In this document: positions 18,339-33,345 of the stretch, piece after piece
Numbering within the stretch: the first letter of the stretch is position 1
Layout: each line of letters begins with the position of its first letter
Source: Rhodopseudomonas sp.
GTDB taxonomy: Bacteria > Pseudomonadota > Alphaproteobacteria > Rhizobiales > Xanthobacteraceae
Length of the DNA: 64,000 nt
NCBI RefSeq assembly: GCF_013377015.1
Contig: NZ_JACABA010000001.1
Location: forward strand, 889,554 to 953,553
Direction of reading: 5' to 3'
Notes under the pieces: generated by a model
Told to the model about the DNA's origin: nothing
The model's input: only the letters and a program-made list of their open reading frames with translations
Databases searched by the model: none
Translations under genes and position numbers: made by a program

Positions 18339-21300
18339 GATGCGGTCTCCAGCTTGCCGGTCTTGTCGTCGATCGTGGCGTCGGGAGCAGCGCCCTCCAG
18401 CCAGTCGACTTTCGACATTTTGCGAATGATCACGAACTCGTCGCGGTTCGAGCCCACGGTGCCGTAATAGTTGAAGCCGTAGGCCTGCTGCGCATAGCCG
18501 CCGATCATGTGGGTCGGCTTGGTGACCACCCGGGTCACCGAATTATGGATGCCGCCACGTTGTCCGGTCATCTCCGAACCCGGCACGTTCACGATCTTCT
18601 CCTGCGCGTGATACATCATGCACATGCCATTCTTGACCCGCTGCGACACCACCGCGCGTGCGACCAGCGCGCCGTTGGTGTTGTAGGCCTCGATCCAGTC
18701 GTTATCGACGATGCCGCCTTTGACCGCGTCATCCTCGCTGATCCAGACGATCGGGCCGCCGCGCGACAGCGTCAGCATCAGCAGATTGTCGGTATAGGTC
18801 GAATGGATGCCCCACTTCTGATGCGGGGTGATGAAGTTGAGGACGATCTGTTTCTCGCCGTTCGGCCGTTCCTCGATGATCGGCTTGATGGTCTTGGTGT
18901 CGATCGGCGGTCGATAAACGCAGAAGCCTTCGCCGAATGCTCGCATCCACAGATGATCCTGATAGAGCTGCTGGCGGCCGGTCAGCGTCCGCCACGGGAT
19001 CAGTTCGTGAACGTTGGTGTAGCCGGCGTTGTAGCAGACCTTGTCGGATTCCAGCCCGGACCAGATCGGCGACGAGATGATCTTGCGCGGCTGCGCCACG
19101 ACATCGCGGAACCGGATCTTTTCGTCTTCCTTGGGAATGGCCAGGTGAATGTGGTCACGGCCGGTGAAGCCGCCCAGCGACTCCCAGGCCTTGACCGCGA
19201 CTTCGCCGTTGGTCTCCGGTGCCAGTGAGAGAATGACCTCGGCGGCGTCGATCGCGGTCTGAATCCGCGGCATCCCCTTGGCCGGACCGTCCTGCACCTC
19301 GCCGTTCAGCTTGCGCAGGAACTCGACCTCATGGCTGGTGTTCCAGCTCATGCCCTTGCCGCCATTACCGAGCTTGTCCATCAACGGCCCAAGCGAGGTG
19401 AAGCGGTCGTAGAGATGCGGATAATCGCGTTCGACCACCGTCACCGCCGGCATGGTTCGGCCGGGGATCGGCTCGATCTCACCCTTCTTCCAGTCCTTGA
19501 CGTCGAAGGCCTGAGCGATCTCTCCGGGCGAGTCGTGCATGATCGGTGTCAGCACCACGTCCTGTTCGACGCCGAGCACCTCCGGAGCCACCTTCGAGAA
19601 CGCCTTGGCGATCCCCTTGTAGATCTCCCAGTCGCTGCGGGCCTGCCAAGCCGGATCGACCGCCGCCGTCAGCGGGTGAATGAAGGGATGCATGTCCGAG
19701 GTGTTGAGGTCGTCCTTCTCGTACCAGGTCGCGGTCGGCAGCACGATGTCGGAATACATGCAGGTGGTCGACATCCGGAAATCGAGCGTCACCAGGAGAT
19801 CGAGTTTTCCCTCCGGCGCCTTGTCGTGCCAGACCACTTCGCTGGACCTGCGCTGGCCCTCGACGCCGAGATCCTTGCCGAGCACGCCATGCTTGGTGCC
19901 GACGAGATGCTTGAGGAAATACTCGTGTCCCTTGCCCGACGCGCCGAGCAGATTGGAGCGCCACACGAACAGATTGCGCGGCCAATTCTTCGGATTGTCG
20001 GGATCTTCGCAGGACAGTTTCAGGTCGCCGGATTGCAGCGACTTGGCGACGTAGTCCTTGGCCTCAAGGCCGGCGGCGTCCGCCTTGGCCTTGATCCCGA
20101 GCGGATTCTCCTGCAACTGCGGCGCGGACGGTAGCCAGCCCATCCGCTCAGCCCGCACATTGTAGTCGATCAGCGCGCCGTCCCACGGGCCGGCCGGTGC
20201 CGTCGGCGACAGAATTTCGGAGACGTCGAGCGTCTCGTAGCGCCACTGGTCGGTGTGGGCATAGAACGCCGAGGTCGAATTCATCTGCCGCGGCGGCCGG
20301 TTCCAGTCGAGTCCGAACGCCAGCGGCGTCCAGCCGGATTGCGGGCGCAACTTCTCCTGGCCGACATAATGCGACCATCCGCCACCGGACTGCCCGACGC
20401 AGCCGCACATCACCAGCATGTTGATGATGCCGCGGTAGTTCATGTCCATGTGGTACCAGTGGTTCAGCCCGGCACCGACGATCACCATCGACCGCCCCTT
20501 GGTCTTCTCGGCGTTCTTGGCGAATTCGCGCGCCACGGTGATGATCTGCTCCCGCGGCACCCCGGTGATCTTCTCGGCCCAGGCTGGCGTGTACGGCTCC
20601 ATGTCGTCATAGCTCTTGGCGATGTTGGTGCCGCCGAGGCCGCGATCGATGCCGTAATTGGCGACGAACAGATCGAACACCGACGCCACCAGCGTCTCGC
20701 CTTCGGTCAGTTGCAGCTTCTTGACCGGGATATTGCGGGTCAGCACGCTGGGATGATCGGTGCCCTGGAAATAGTCGTGCTCGCGATTGCCGAAATACGG
20801 GAATGCGACGGAGGCGACGTCGTCCTTGACGTCGGTCAGCGACAGCCGCAGCCGTGTCGGCTCGCCCTTCGCATCCTTTTCTTCCAGATTCCATTTGCCC
20901 TTTTCGCCCCAGCGGAAGCCGACCGATCCCTTCGGGACGACAAGGTTGCCGGTGGTTTCGTCGAAGGCGAGCGTCTTCCAATCCGGATTGTTGGCCTCGC
21001 CGAGCGCGCCGGCCAGATCGGAGGCGCGGATGAACCGCTCGGGAACGTAGTGGTCGCCCTGCTTGACCAGCCGCACCAGCATCGGCATGTCGGTGTACTG
21101 TCGCGCGTAGTCGCGGAAATAGTCCGGCTGCCGGTCGATGTGGAACTCACGCAAGATTACGTGGCCCATCGCCATGCCGAGGGCGGCGTCGGTGCCCGGC
21201 TTCGGCGACACCCACATGTCGGAGAATTTCGAGGCCTCCGAATAATCTGACGAGATCACCACGCTCTTGGCGCCCTTGTAGCGGACCTCCGTATAGAAGT

Positions 21301-22096
21301 GCGCGTCGGGGGTGCGGGTCTGCGGAACGTTGGAGCCCCACAGGATCAGGAATCCGGAATTGTACCAGTCCGCGGATTCCGGAACGTCGGTCTGTTCGCC
21401 CCAGGTCTGCGGGCTGGCCGGCGGCAAATCGCAATACCAGTCATAGAACGACATGCAGACGCCGCCGAGCAACGACAGATAACGCGATCCGGCGGCGTAG
21501 CTGACCATCGACATCGCCGGGATCGGCGAAAATCCGAACACCCGATCGGGACCGTAGGTCTTCGCGGTGTAGGCGTTGGCCGCCGCGATTAGTTCATTGA
21601 CCTCGTCCCAAGGCGCGCGGACGAATCCGCCGAGCCCACGCTTCGACACGTAGGACGCGCGCTTCTGCGGATTCTCGACGATCGATTTCCACGCCGCCAC
21701 CGGGGTCATCAGCACCCTGGCATCGCGCCACGCCTTCAACAGCCGCGAACGGACCAGCGGATACTTCACCCGGTTGCCCGAATACAGATACCAGCTGTAG
21801 CTGGCGCCGCGGGCGCAGCCGCGCGGCTCGTGGTTCGGCAGGTCGGGCCTGGTTCTGGGATAATCGGTCTGCTGGGTTTCCCAGGTGACGATGCCACCCT
21901 TGACGTAGACCTTCCAGGAACACGAGCCGGTACAGTTCACCCCATGGGTGGAGCGAACGATCTTGTCGTGCTGCCAGCGTTTGCGATAGCCGTCCTCCCA
22001 CGAGCGATCGTCATCGGTCGTGATCCCGTGGCCGTCGGAGAATTCGTCCGTCATGCGATTGAAGAAGGTGAGACGGTCCAGAAAATTGCTCATCAT
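18335..22096 (-). CDS. narG: Respiratory nitrate reductase alpha subunit NarG
   Basis: This 1253-residue catalytic subunit reduces nitrate to nitrite at a bis-MGD molybdenum centre on the inner face of the membrane. The FS0 cluster ligands are present as His51, Cys55, Cys59 (in STHGVNCTGSCSW) and Cys94, and the Mo-ligand Asp is in the YDWYCDLPPASP segment near residue 223. The N-terminus lacks a twin-Arg export signal, as expected for NarG. Two ATGs in a row start the gene; GGAG lies four bases before the first and seven before the second, so the second (22093) may be used. narK ends 10 bases upstream. Confidence 0.97.
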
Positions 22097-22106
22097 CGAT
22101 CTCCGA

Positions 22107-24851
22107 TTATTCTGCGGGTTGCGCGACGGCCGAGGCCCGTCCGCGCTCGACGTCGTAAAGCAGCCCGCCGCGCCGCGTGTAGACCGCCCAGGTCACCACG
22201 ATGCAGATCAGGTAGAAGCCGAGGAAGCCATACAGGGCCATCTGCGGTCCGCCGGTCGCCGCGATTGAACTACCGTAGGCCTTCGGGATGAAGAAGGCGC
22301 CGAACGCCGCGATCGCCGAGGTGAAGCCGGTAATCGCCGCCGATTCCTTCTCCGCCTCGCGGGTGCGCTCGGCGGCGTCGAGGCCGGGCATCAGCCGCGC
22401 CACTTCCTTGCGCATGATCGCCGGGATCATCTGGAAGGTGGAGGCATTGCCGACCCCGGTCGCGAAGAACAGCAGCAGGAACATCGAAAAGAAGCCCCAG
22501 AACGCATAGGGCTGATCCTTGACGCCGAGGAAGTACAAAACGCCGATCACGCCGAACGACATCAGGACGAAGACGTAGAACGTCACCCGCGCGCCGCCGA
22601 GCCGATCCGCGATCCATCCGGTCGCCGAGCGCGACAGCGCGCCGACCAACGGGCCGAGGAAGATGAACGGAAGCGCGTCGACCATCGGGAACTGGGTCTT
22701 CGCCAGCAGCGGGAATCCCGCCGAGTAGCCGATGAACGAACCGAACGTCCCGGTGTAGAGCACGCACATGATCCAGTTGTGCTTGCGCTGGAAGATCACC
22801 GCCTGTTCGGAGAACGAGGCCTTCGCCGACGCGATATCGTTCATGCCGAACCACGCCGCGAATGCCGATATCGCGATGAACGGCACCCAGATGAAGCCGG
22901 CGTTCTGCAGCCACATCGGCGCCGCCTTGACGCCCGCTCCGACAGTCGCCGGATCGCCGCCCATCCAGCCGAACACGCCCGCCGTGATCACGATCGGCAC
23001 CAGAAACTGCACGACGCTGACGCCGAGATTGCCGAGGCCGGCGTTGAGAGCCAGCGCGTTGCCCTTTTCCGACTTCGGAAAGAAGAACGAGATGTTGGCC
23101 ATCGATGAGGCGAAGTTACCGCCGCCAAGACCACACAGCAGCGCCAGGATCAGGAAGATCGCATAGGGCGTCCCCGGGGTTTGCACTGCGTAGCCGATGC
23201 CGATCGCCGGGATCATCAGCGACCATGTGGCCAGAGTGGTCCACAGCCGCCCGCCGAAGATCGGCACCATGAACGAGTAGAAGATCCGCAGCAGGGCGCC
23301 GGAAATTCCTGGCAACGCCGCCAGCCAGAACAATTCGTCGGTGGTGAATTTGAATCCGACCGAGGGCAGCTTGGCGACCACCACCGACCAGACCTGCCAC
23401 ACCGCGAACGACAACAGCAGCGCCGGGATCGAGATCCAGAGATTGCGCCGCGCGATGGCGCGGCCGCTGCTCTCCCAGAACGCTTTGTCTTCCGGGCGCC
23501 AGTCGGTCAGCATCGCGCCGGAGAGAGCGCCGGCATGCTTGGTCCCATGGATCGGCTGCATTTCCGGCAGCTGCGGCAGGCCCCGAAGAACGCCTGCTGC
23601 GGCGCGACGCTCCATATGCCGGATCGAAAAATGCATCCAGAGCAGCGAGCCCAGCACCAGGCCAAACAGCAGCATGAAGCAGCTGGTCCACATCCCGGTG
23701 AGGTCGTTGAGGACGCCGAAGGCGATCGGCAGTACGAAGCCGCCAAGTCCGCCGATCATGCCGACCAGTCCGCCGACGGCGCCGACGTTGTCGGGGTAGT
23801 AGAGGGGGATGTGCTTGTACACCGCGGCCTTGCCGAGCGCCATGAAGAAGCCCAGCACAAAGATGGTCACCGTGAAGGAAACCACGCCCATCTCCAGGTG
23901 GAAGGCCACCGGCCCCTTGATGCCGTGGACGACGTAGTCGACCGGCGGATAGGACAGCAGGAAGGTACAGATGACGCCGACCAGGAACGTCCAGTACATC
24001 ACCGTGCGCGCGCCGTAGCGGTCCGAGAGATGGCCGCCATAGGCGCGGAAAACGCTGGCCGGAAGCGAGAACATCGCCGCCGTCATGCCGGCGGTCTTGA
24101 TGTCGACGCCGTAGACGTTGATCAGATATTGCGGCAGCCACAGCGACAGCGCGACGAAGGCACCGAACACGTAGAAATAGTACAGCGAGAAGCGCCAGAC
24201 CTGAACGTTCTTCAGCGCCGTTAATTCAAGCCACGCGCTTTTCGCCGGCGCGCCGGTGCGCCGACGCTCGACGACGACCGGATCGTCGGCAGTGACGAAC
24301 CAGAACACGACGGCGCCGACGGCGAGAACGGCGGCCCAGATCTGCGCGACGCCCTGCCAGCCATAGGCGATCAACACAAATGGCGCGGCGAATTTGGTCA
24401 CCGCGGCGCCGACATTGCCGGCGCCGAAGATGCCAAGCGCGAGGCCCTGCTTGCCCTGCTCATACCAGCGCGAGACATAGGCGATGCCGACCGCAAAGGA
24501 GCCGCCAGCAATGCCGACGCCGAGCGCGGCGACCAGCGTCTGGGTGTAGGTGTGTGCGTAGGTGAGGAGGAATGTCGCGAGCGCGCCGGCGAGCATCACC
24601 ACCGGGAAGATCCGCCGTCCGCCGTAGCGGTCGGTCCAGATCCCGAGCGCCAGCCGTATCAGCGAGCCGGTCAGAATCGGGGTGCCGACCAGTAGACCGA
24701 ACTGGGTCTCAGAGAGCGAGAGTTCCTTTTTGATCTGGATGCCGATGATCGAGAAAATCGTCCACACCGCGAAGCACAGCGTAAACCCAATCGTCGAGGC
24801 CCAAAGCGCACGGCTCCGTTGGCCGGCGTCCACATCCGAGAGAGTTGTCAT
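22107..24851 (-). CDS. narK: Nitrate/nitrite transporter NarK1-NarK2 fusion
   Basis: At 914 residues, this is twice the length of an ordinary MFS nitrate transporter. The first half (about residues 1-420) has 12 membrane segments and a nitrate-signature region at 140-150 (IFGAGNVGAAVTK), then YPDNVGAVGGLVGMIGG. The second half (about 470-905) repeats the fold with ALNAGLGNLGVSVVQFLVP and a later VGNASTFQMIPAI. In Paracoccus and Pseudomonas such a pair or fusion joins a nitrate/proton symporter (NarK1) with a nitrate/nitrite exchanger (NarK2), which lets cells start respiration and then remove toxic nitrite. The ATG at 24851 has GGGG eight bases upstream; an in-frame TTG at 24869 has weaker support. 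Confidence 0.94.
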   Translation of the reverse strand: MTTLSDVDAGQRSRALWASTIGFTLCFAVWTIFSIIGIQIKKELSLSETQFGLLVGTPILTGSLIRLALGIWTDRYGGRRIFPVVMLAGALATFLLTYAHTYTQTLVAALGVGIAGGSFAVGIAYVSRWYEQGKQGLALGIFGAGNVGAAVTKFAAPFVLIAYGWQGVAQIWAAVLAVGAVVFWFVTADDPVVVERRRTGAPAKSAWLELTALKNVQVWRFSLYYFYVFGAFVALSLWLPQYLINVYGVDIKTAGMTAAMFSLPASVFRAYGGHLSDRYGARTVMYWTFLVGVICTFLLSYPPVDYVVHGIKGPVAFHLEMGVVSFTVTIFVLGFFMALGKAAVYKHIPLYYPDNVGAVGGLVGMIGGLGGFVLPIAFGVLNDLTGMWTSCFMLLFGLVLGSLLWMHFSIRHMERRAAAGVLRGLPQLPEMQPIHGTKHAGALSGAMLTDWRPEDKAFWESSGRAIARRNLWISIPALLLSFAVWQVWSVVVAKLPSVGFKFTTDELFWLAALPGISGALLRIFYSFMVPIFGGRLWTTLATWSLMIPAIGIGYAVQTPGTPYAIFLILALLCGLGGGNFASSMANISFFFPKSEKGNALALNAGLGNLGVSVVQFLVPIVITAGVFGWMGGDPATVGAGVKAAPMWLQNAGFIWVPFIAISAFAAWFGMNDIASAKASFSEQAVIFQRKHNWIMCVLYTGTFGSFIGYSAGFPLLAKTQFPMVDALPFIFLGPLVGALSRSATGWIADRLGGARVTFYVFVLMSFGVIGVLYFLGVKDQPYAFWGFFSMFLLLFFATGVGNASTFQMIPAIMRKEVARLMPGLDAAERTREAEKESAAITGFTSAIAAFGAFFIPKAYGSSIAATGGPQMALYGFLGFYLICIVVTWAVYTRRGGLLYDVERGRASAVAQPAE

Positions 24852-24930
24852 CAATTGATCCCCTACCAAGCAAAGCGCCAGAAGAACGGCGTCCGGTTGA
24901 CGACAGATGGGATCTTTCGATCTGTGATCG

Positions 24931-24944
24931 TTGCGCTAGATCAA
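24931..24944 (-). promoter_or_regulatory. FNR/FixK-type box upstream of narK
   Basis: TTGCGCTAGATCAA matches the FNR/FixK2 pattern TTG-N8-CAA, with the FixK-like half TTGATC on the minus strand. Its centre is about 86 bases from the narK start codon. With the usual -41.5 activator position, transcription would start near 24896 with a leader of about 45 bases. This would place nar expression under oxygen- or nitric-oxide-responsive control. Confidence 0.65.
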
Positions 24945-25045
24945 GCTCCTTTACTTACCGAAAACATTCTCGACTTTAATTAGCAAGCATCAATACTCGG
25001 ATTGACTTAATTGGTGTCAGTAATAGATTTTAGTTCGGTTCCCAA

Positions 25046-25059
25046 TTGACTTTTATCAA
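25046..25059 (+). promoter_or_regulatory. FNR/DNR-type box upstream of the CRP/FNR regulator gene
   Basis: TTGACTTTTATCAA fits TTGAY-N4-ATCAA well. It lies 41 bases before the GTG start of the divergent regulator gene, so it may serve autoregulation or activation by another FNR-family protein. It is 115 bases from the box used for narK. Confidence 0.6.
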
Positions 25060-25100
25060 GAAACACTCACCTTCCCGGTTCCAGATATGGGAAGCAGTCT

Positions 25101-25799
25101 GTGCCAATATCCGACTCCGATTCAGTCAGGTCCCTGCCCTTGTTTTCCGGCATGGATCAGCGGAATTTCGAGAAGCTGATGCAGGCGACGTTCCTGCAGA
25201 GATTCCCCGCCCAACTCGTCATGATCCGTGAGGGCGATTCAGCCGACTTTCTGCATGTCGTGATCGAGGGATCGATCGATTTTTTCGCGGAGCACGCCGG
25301 CAGGGAGACTAGCCTGTGGATCGCGCGACCGTACGCGACCTTCATTCTGGCCGCGGTGATGCGCGACGAGGTCTATCTGCACTCGGCGCGCACGCTGGAG
25401 ACATCGCGAATCCTGATGATCCCCGCCAAGGCGGTTCGCGAGGCGTTCGATAGCGACCCGGTATTCGCGCGCGCGACCGTGCAGGAGCTTGCCGCGCGCT
25501 ATCGCGGCGTGGTGAAGGATCTCAAGAACATCAAGCTGCGGCCGAGCCTGGAGCGGCTCGCGAACTGGCTGTTGCGGCGGAATATCAACGCCGGAGCCCA
25601 GGGCCGGTTTGAAATTCCGTTCGACAAGAAGACCCTGGCATCGCACCTGGGGATGACGCCCGAAAACCTGTCGCGCAACTTCGCATCGCTGCAGGCCTAT
25701 GGCGTCGAGATGAATTCGAAAGAGATCACGCTCAGGGATGTCGCATCGCTGACCCGCCTGGCGAAACCCAATCGGCTGATTGACGACCCTGATTCCTGA
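25101..25799 (+). CDS. CRP/FNR-family transcriptional regulator without cysteines
   Basis: This 232-residue protein has a cyclic-nucleotide-type sensor domain (residues about 12-130, with MIREGDSADFLHVVIEGSID), a long dimer helix and a winged helix-turn-helix. The recognition helix reads GMTPENLSRNFASL; its E-x-x-S-R residues are those that read TTGAT half-sites in FNR. There is no Cys in the protein, so it cannot carry the oxygen-sensing 4Fe-4S cluster of FNR; it is more like DNR/NnrR or FixK. It is divergent from narK and is probably the operon's own regulator. The start is GTG at 25101, with a modest GGGAAG ribosome site upstream. Confidence 0.87.
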   Translation: MPISDSDSVRSLPLFSGMDQRNFEKLMQATFLQRFPAQLVMIREGDSADFLHVVIEGSIDFFAEHAGRETSLWIARPYATFILAAVMRDEVYLHSARTLETSRILMIPAKAVREAFDSDPVFARATVQELAARYRGVVKDLKNIKLRPSLERLANWLLRRNINAGAQGRFEIPFDKKTLASHLGMTPENLSRNFASLQAYGVEMNSKEITLRDVASLTRLAKPNRLIDDPDS

Positions 25800-25927
25800 G
25801 ACCACGCTGCTGCTGGCTTCATCGACTGTGTCACTCGGCGTGCGAATTTGAACGCCGAGTTAAACCCGGCCCCAAGTGACCTCCCGTACGACGAGACTCA
25901 CCACCCATCCGACCGGTCTGCGGCGCA

Positions 25928-26296
25928 CTACAGCCTGATGATCGGGTCGGGTGTGCAGCCGATCCGGCGATTGCCGTTCTCGGCCCACAGCGCGCAGCCG
26001 CTTTCGGTGGCGACCGGGCCTTCGACGGCGACGCACCGATCCGGCGGCAGGAACAGCCGGCAGCGGCCGCAATTCTGGCCAGACCAGACCTGCGAGAGGT
26101 AGCGGGCATCGGCCTGCGACGATTTTTTCGGGATCATGCTCGCACAGGAGACGCCGCCCTGCGCCGTTCGCTGTTCCTCGGCCGAGGCGTCGGACCAGGC
26201 GACGCCGAGGCAGACTGCGCCGGCCGCGCCGGCTCCGGCTTGCAGCAGCCGGCGACGCGACAGCACATCGACCCGACCGCGCGGGGTGTTGCTCAT
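25928..26296 (-). CDS. High-potential iron-sulfur protein (HiPIP) with Tat signal
   Basis: This 122-residue protein carries an N-terminal twin-Arg signal (SRRRLLQAGAGAAGAVCLG), so it folds with its cluster before export to the periplasm. Cys76, Cys79, Cys88 and Cys101 (GQNCGRCRLF, DRCVAVEG, ESGCALW) form the HiPIP pattern for one 4Fe-4S cluster. Such proteins carry electrons in the periplasm, for example to the photosynthetic reaction centre or a terminal oxidase. The ATG at 26296 is seven bases after GGAG; a GTG at 26308 is less likely. It lies alone between the FNR-type regulator and gltD. Confidence 0.88.
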   Translation of the reverse strand: MSNTPRGRVDVLSRRRLLQAGAGAAGAVCLGVAWSDASAEEQRTAQGGVSCASMIPKKSSQADARYLSQVWSGQNCGRCRLFLPPDRCVAVEGPVATESGCALWAENGNRRIGCTPDPIIRL

Positions 26297-26478
26297 GGAA
26301 TGCTCCACGGTTTGATTCGTCGGCTTGGCGACCCCGGCTGCCGACGCGCAACGCGCCGATACCGGTCTGCCGACCCGCGATCACAAGCTAGCAAAGCCAA
26401 GCTGACGGCTGCCTGACAGCGGCCGGAAACGACGCGCGCGGCGTCGCCGCCCGTGGAACCACGTGCGATGCGAAGTAA

Positions 26479-27936
26479 CTACTTCGGCAACGTGGTGCTA
26501 CCCATCAGGAACTGATCGATGGCGCGGGCGCAAAGCCGGCCCTCGCGGATCGCCCACACCACCAGCGACTGGCCGCGGCGCATGTCGCCCGACGCGAACA
26601 CTTTCGGCACCGAGGTGGCGAATTCGGTGAGGTCGGCGCGGACATTGCCGCGCGGGTCGAGATCGACACCGAGTGATTTCAGCAATCCCTCGTGCACGGG
26701 ATGCACGAAGCCCATCGCCAGCAGCACCAGATCGGCGTTGAGGGTGAACTCGCTGCCCGGGATCGGCTGGAACTTGGCATCGACCCGGACGCAATGCAGC
26801 TGCTTCACCGCGCCGTTCTCGCCCGAGAAGTTCTGGGTCAGCACCGCGAATTCGCGGCGCGCGCCTTCGGCCTGGCTCGACGAGGTGCGCATCTTCATCG
26901 GCCAGTTCGGCCAGGTCAGGCCCTTGTCCTCGCGCTCCGGCGGCGCCGGCATGATCTCGATCTGCGTCACGCTCAGCGCGCCCTGCCGGAACGAGGTGCC
27001 GATGCAATCGGAGCCGGTGTCGCCGCCGCCGATCACCACCACATGCTTGCCGCCGGCGAGAATCTCCTGGACGTCACCGAGCGGCTCGTTGCCGACGCGG
27101 CGGTTCTGCTGCGTAAGGAAATCCATCGCGAAGTGAATGCCGTTCAAATCGCGGCCGGGGATCGGCAGGTCGCGCGCAGCTTCCGCGCCGCCGGTCAGCG
27201 CCACTGCGTCGTAGCTCTTGAGCAGTTCGGCCGGATCGACCGCGCCGGGCGCGGTGCCGCCGACCGGAGAATTGTAGTGGAAGGTGACGCCCTCCGCCTC
27301 CATCTGGGCGACGCGGCGGTCGATCAGATGCTTCTCCATCTTGAAATCAGGAATGCCGTAACGCAGCAGGCCGCCAGCCTTCGCCGCCTTCTCATAGACA
27401 TGGACGTCGTGGCCGGCGCGCGCCAGCTGCTGCGCGCAGGCGAGACCGGCGGGACCGGCGCCGACGATGGCGACGGCCTGGCCGGTGCGCAGCGCCGGCA
27501 GCTCCGGCTTGATCCAGCCATTGCCCCAGGCGCGATCGACAATGGCGCATTCGATGGTCTTGATGGTGACCGGGTTGTCGTCGATGTTCAGCGTGCACGA
27601 CGCCTCGCACGGCGCCGGACAAATGCGGCCGGTGAATTCTGGGAAATTGTTGGTGGAGTGCAGGTTGCGCGAGGCTTCCTGCCAGTTGCCCTGATACACC
27701 AGATCGTTGAAATCCGGGATCTGGTTGTTGACCGGGCAGCCCGGCGCGCCCGGCTGCGCCGAGCCGGTGCCGTGACAATAGGGAACGCCGCAGCTCATGC
27801 AGCGCGCGGCCTGGTCGCGGGTGTCCTTCTCGCTCAGCGGAACGACGAATTCGTGGTAGTTGGTAACCCGCTCGGCGACCGGCGCGTATTTGCGATCGTG
27901 CCGCTCGATTTCCAGAAACCCTGTGATCTTGCCCAT
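26479..27936 (-). CDS. gltD: Glutamate synthase (NADPH) small subunit GltD
   Basis: This 485-residue flavoprotein transfers electrons from NADPH to the large subunit for making glutamate from glutamine and 2-oxoglutarate. The Cys-rich N-terminus ([30 protein letters not shown]) binds iron-sulfur clusters. The FAD site is [18 protein letters not shown] near residue 155 and the NADPH site [17 protein letters not shown] near 295. The C-terminus has [18 protein letters not shown]. It follows gltB on the same strand after a 219-base gap occupied by a palindromic repeat; the two subunits are usually made from one transcript. Confidence 0.96.
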   Translation of the reverse strand: MGKITGFLEIERHDRKYAPVAERVTNYHEFVVPLSEKDTRDQAARCMSCGVPYCHGTGSAQPGAPGCPVNNQIPDFNDLVYQGNWQEASRNLHSTNNFPEFTGRICPAPCEASCTLNIDDNPVTIKTIECAIVDRAWGNGWIKPELPALRTGQAVAIVGAGPAGLACAQQLARAGHDVHVYEKAAKAGGLLRYGIPDFKMEKHLIDRRVAQMEAEGVTFHYNSPVGGTAPGAVDPAELLKSYDAVALTGGAEAARDLPIPGRDLNGIHFAMDFLTQQNRRVGNEPLGDVQEILAGGKHVVVIGGGDTGSDCIGTSFRQGALSVTQIEIMPAPPEREDKGLTWPNWPMKMRTSSSQAEGARREFAVLTQNFSGENGAVKQLHCVRVDAKFQPIPGSEFTLNADLVLLAMGFVHPVHEGLLKSLGVDLDPRGNVRADLTEFATSVPKVFASGDMRRGQSLVVWAIREGRLCARAIDQFLMGSTTLPK

Positions 27937-28011
27937 GAAACCCCGACGCCCCGAAACTTGAATTCAAATCCAACCTGTTAGTGCGGAGCGCGCCACAGCG
28001 GCAGCGCGCTC

Positions 28012-28127
28012 CCTCTCCCATGGGGAGAGGGTTGGGGTGAGGGGGTATGGCCTATCGTTAGGCCGTACCCCCTCACCCGACCGGCTTCGCCGCGCTCCGC
28101 CGGTCGACCTCTCCCCATGGGAGAGGT
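28012..28127. repeat. Palindromic intergenic repeat, family C (between gltB and gltD)
   Basis: The ends are CCTCTCCCATGGGGAGAGG and CCTCTCCCCATGGGAGAGG; inner arms GTGAGGGGGTATGGCC and GGCCGTACCCCCTCAC form a second stem. It sits inside the gltB-gltD gap, so transcripts that continue into gltD must pass it. A copy of the same family lies at 45328-45432, also between two genes that normally share a transcript. Confidence 0.85.
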
Positions 28128-28155
28128 GGCCGAACGCGAGCGCCGCGCTAGTAAC

Positions 28156-32913
<4,758 letters not shown>

Positions 32914-32935
32914 CTTCATCCTCTCATCCGGCAAG

Positions 32936-32951
32936 GGCAGTGATCACTGCC
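32936..32951. promoter_or_regulatory. Perfect 16-bp palindrome just upstream of gltB
   Basis: GGCAGTGATCACTGCC is a perfect inverted repeat 23 bases upstream of the gltB start. Its position fits a repressor site over the start region or a leader hairpin. I do not recognise the binding protein. The 432-base gap from 32914 to 33345 also holds the near-palindrome CACCATTGGTG at about 32975 and a second perfect palindrome at 33139-33153; no gene is seen in it. Confidence 0.4.
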
Positions 32952-33138
32952 GGCACTATTGGCGCACCATTGGTGTTCGCGGCACCCTCCGGGCCACCGC
33001 TCGCACGCCGCGAGCCACGATTTCAGAATTCAGGCCCCGGTGTCCATATCGCCGATCGGACAACCCGAAAGCCGCATTCGGCGTTAAACGCCAAAATTTT
33101 ACTCTGCAAACCCCGTGCCGGGTCAGCCACCCAATTGA

Positions 33139-33153
33139 GACAGTATTACTGTC
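33139..33153. promoter_or_regulatory. Perfect 15-bp palindrome between gltB and the divergent secreted-protein gene
   Basis: GACAGTATTACTGTC is a perfect inverted repeat around a central T. It is 193 bases upstream of the gene at 33346 and 226 bases upstream of gltB, which are divergent. It could be an operator for either gene. The flanking AT-rich run (AATTTTTTTC, about 33171-33180) suggests a promoter region. Confidence 0.35.
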
Positions 33154-33345
33154 CTAGCAGGACCTTGCCAAATTTTTTTCTATCACACAAGCGCGCCCGA
33201 GTCCTCCGTTTGATCAGGAGACCCCGGCCGCGGCTGCCGCGGATTCACGCCAAATATGCCGGGATCCGGCCCAAGCCACGCCCAATTCGGCGTCGATTTT
33301 ACGCCGGTTGGACCGGGCGCGGGGGCGCCGCAGGAGCGATACGAC

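Noticed and set aside
28012-28127. Repeats taken as CRISPR or as insertion-sequence ends
   Set aside because: Repeats are single palindromes without regular spacers, target duplications or a transposase gene.
32968-32985. NtrC-like site GCACC-ATT-GGTG upstream of gltB
   Set aside because: The spacer is three bases where NtrC sites have five, and no sigma-54 promoter was found near it.
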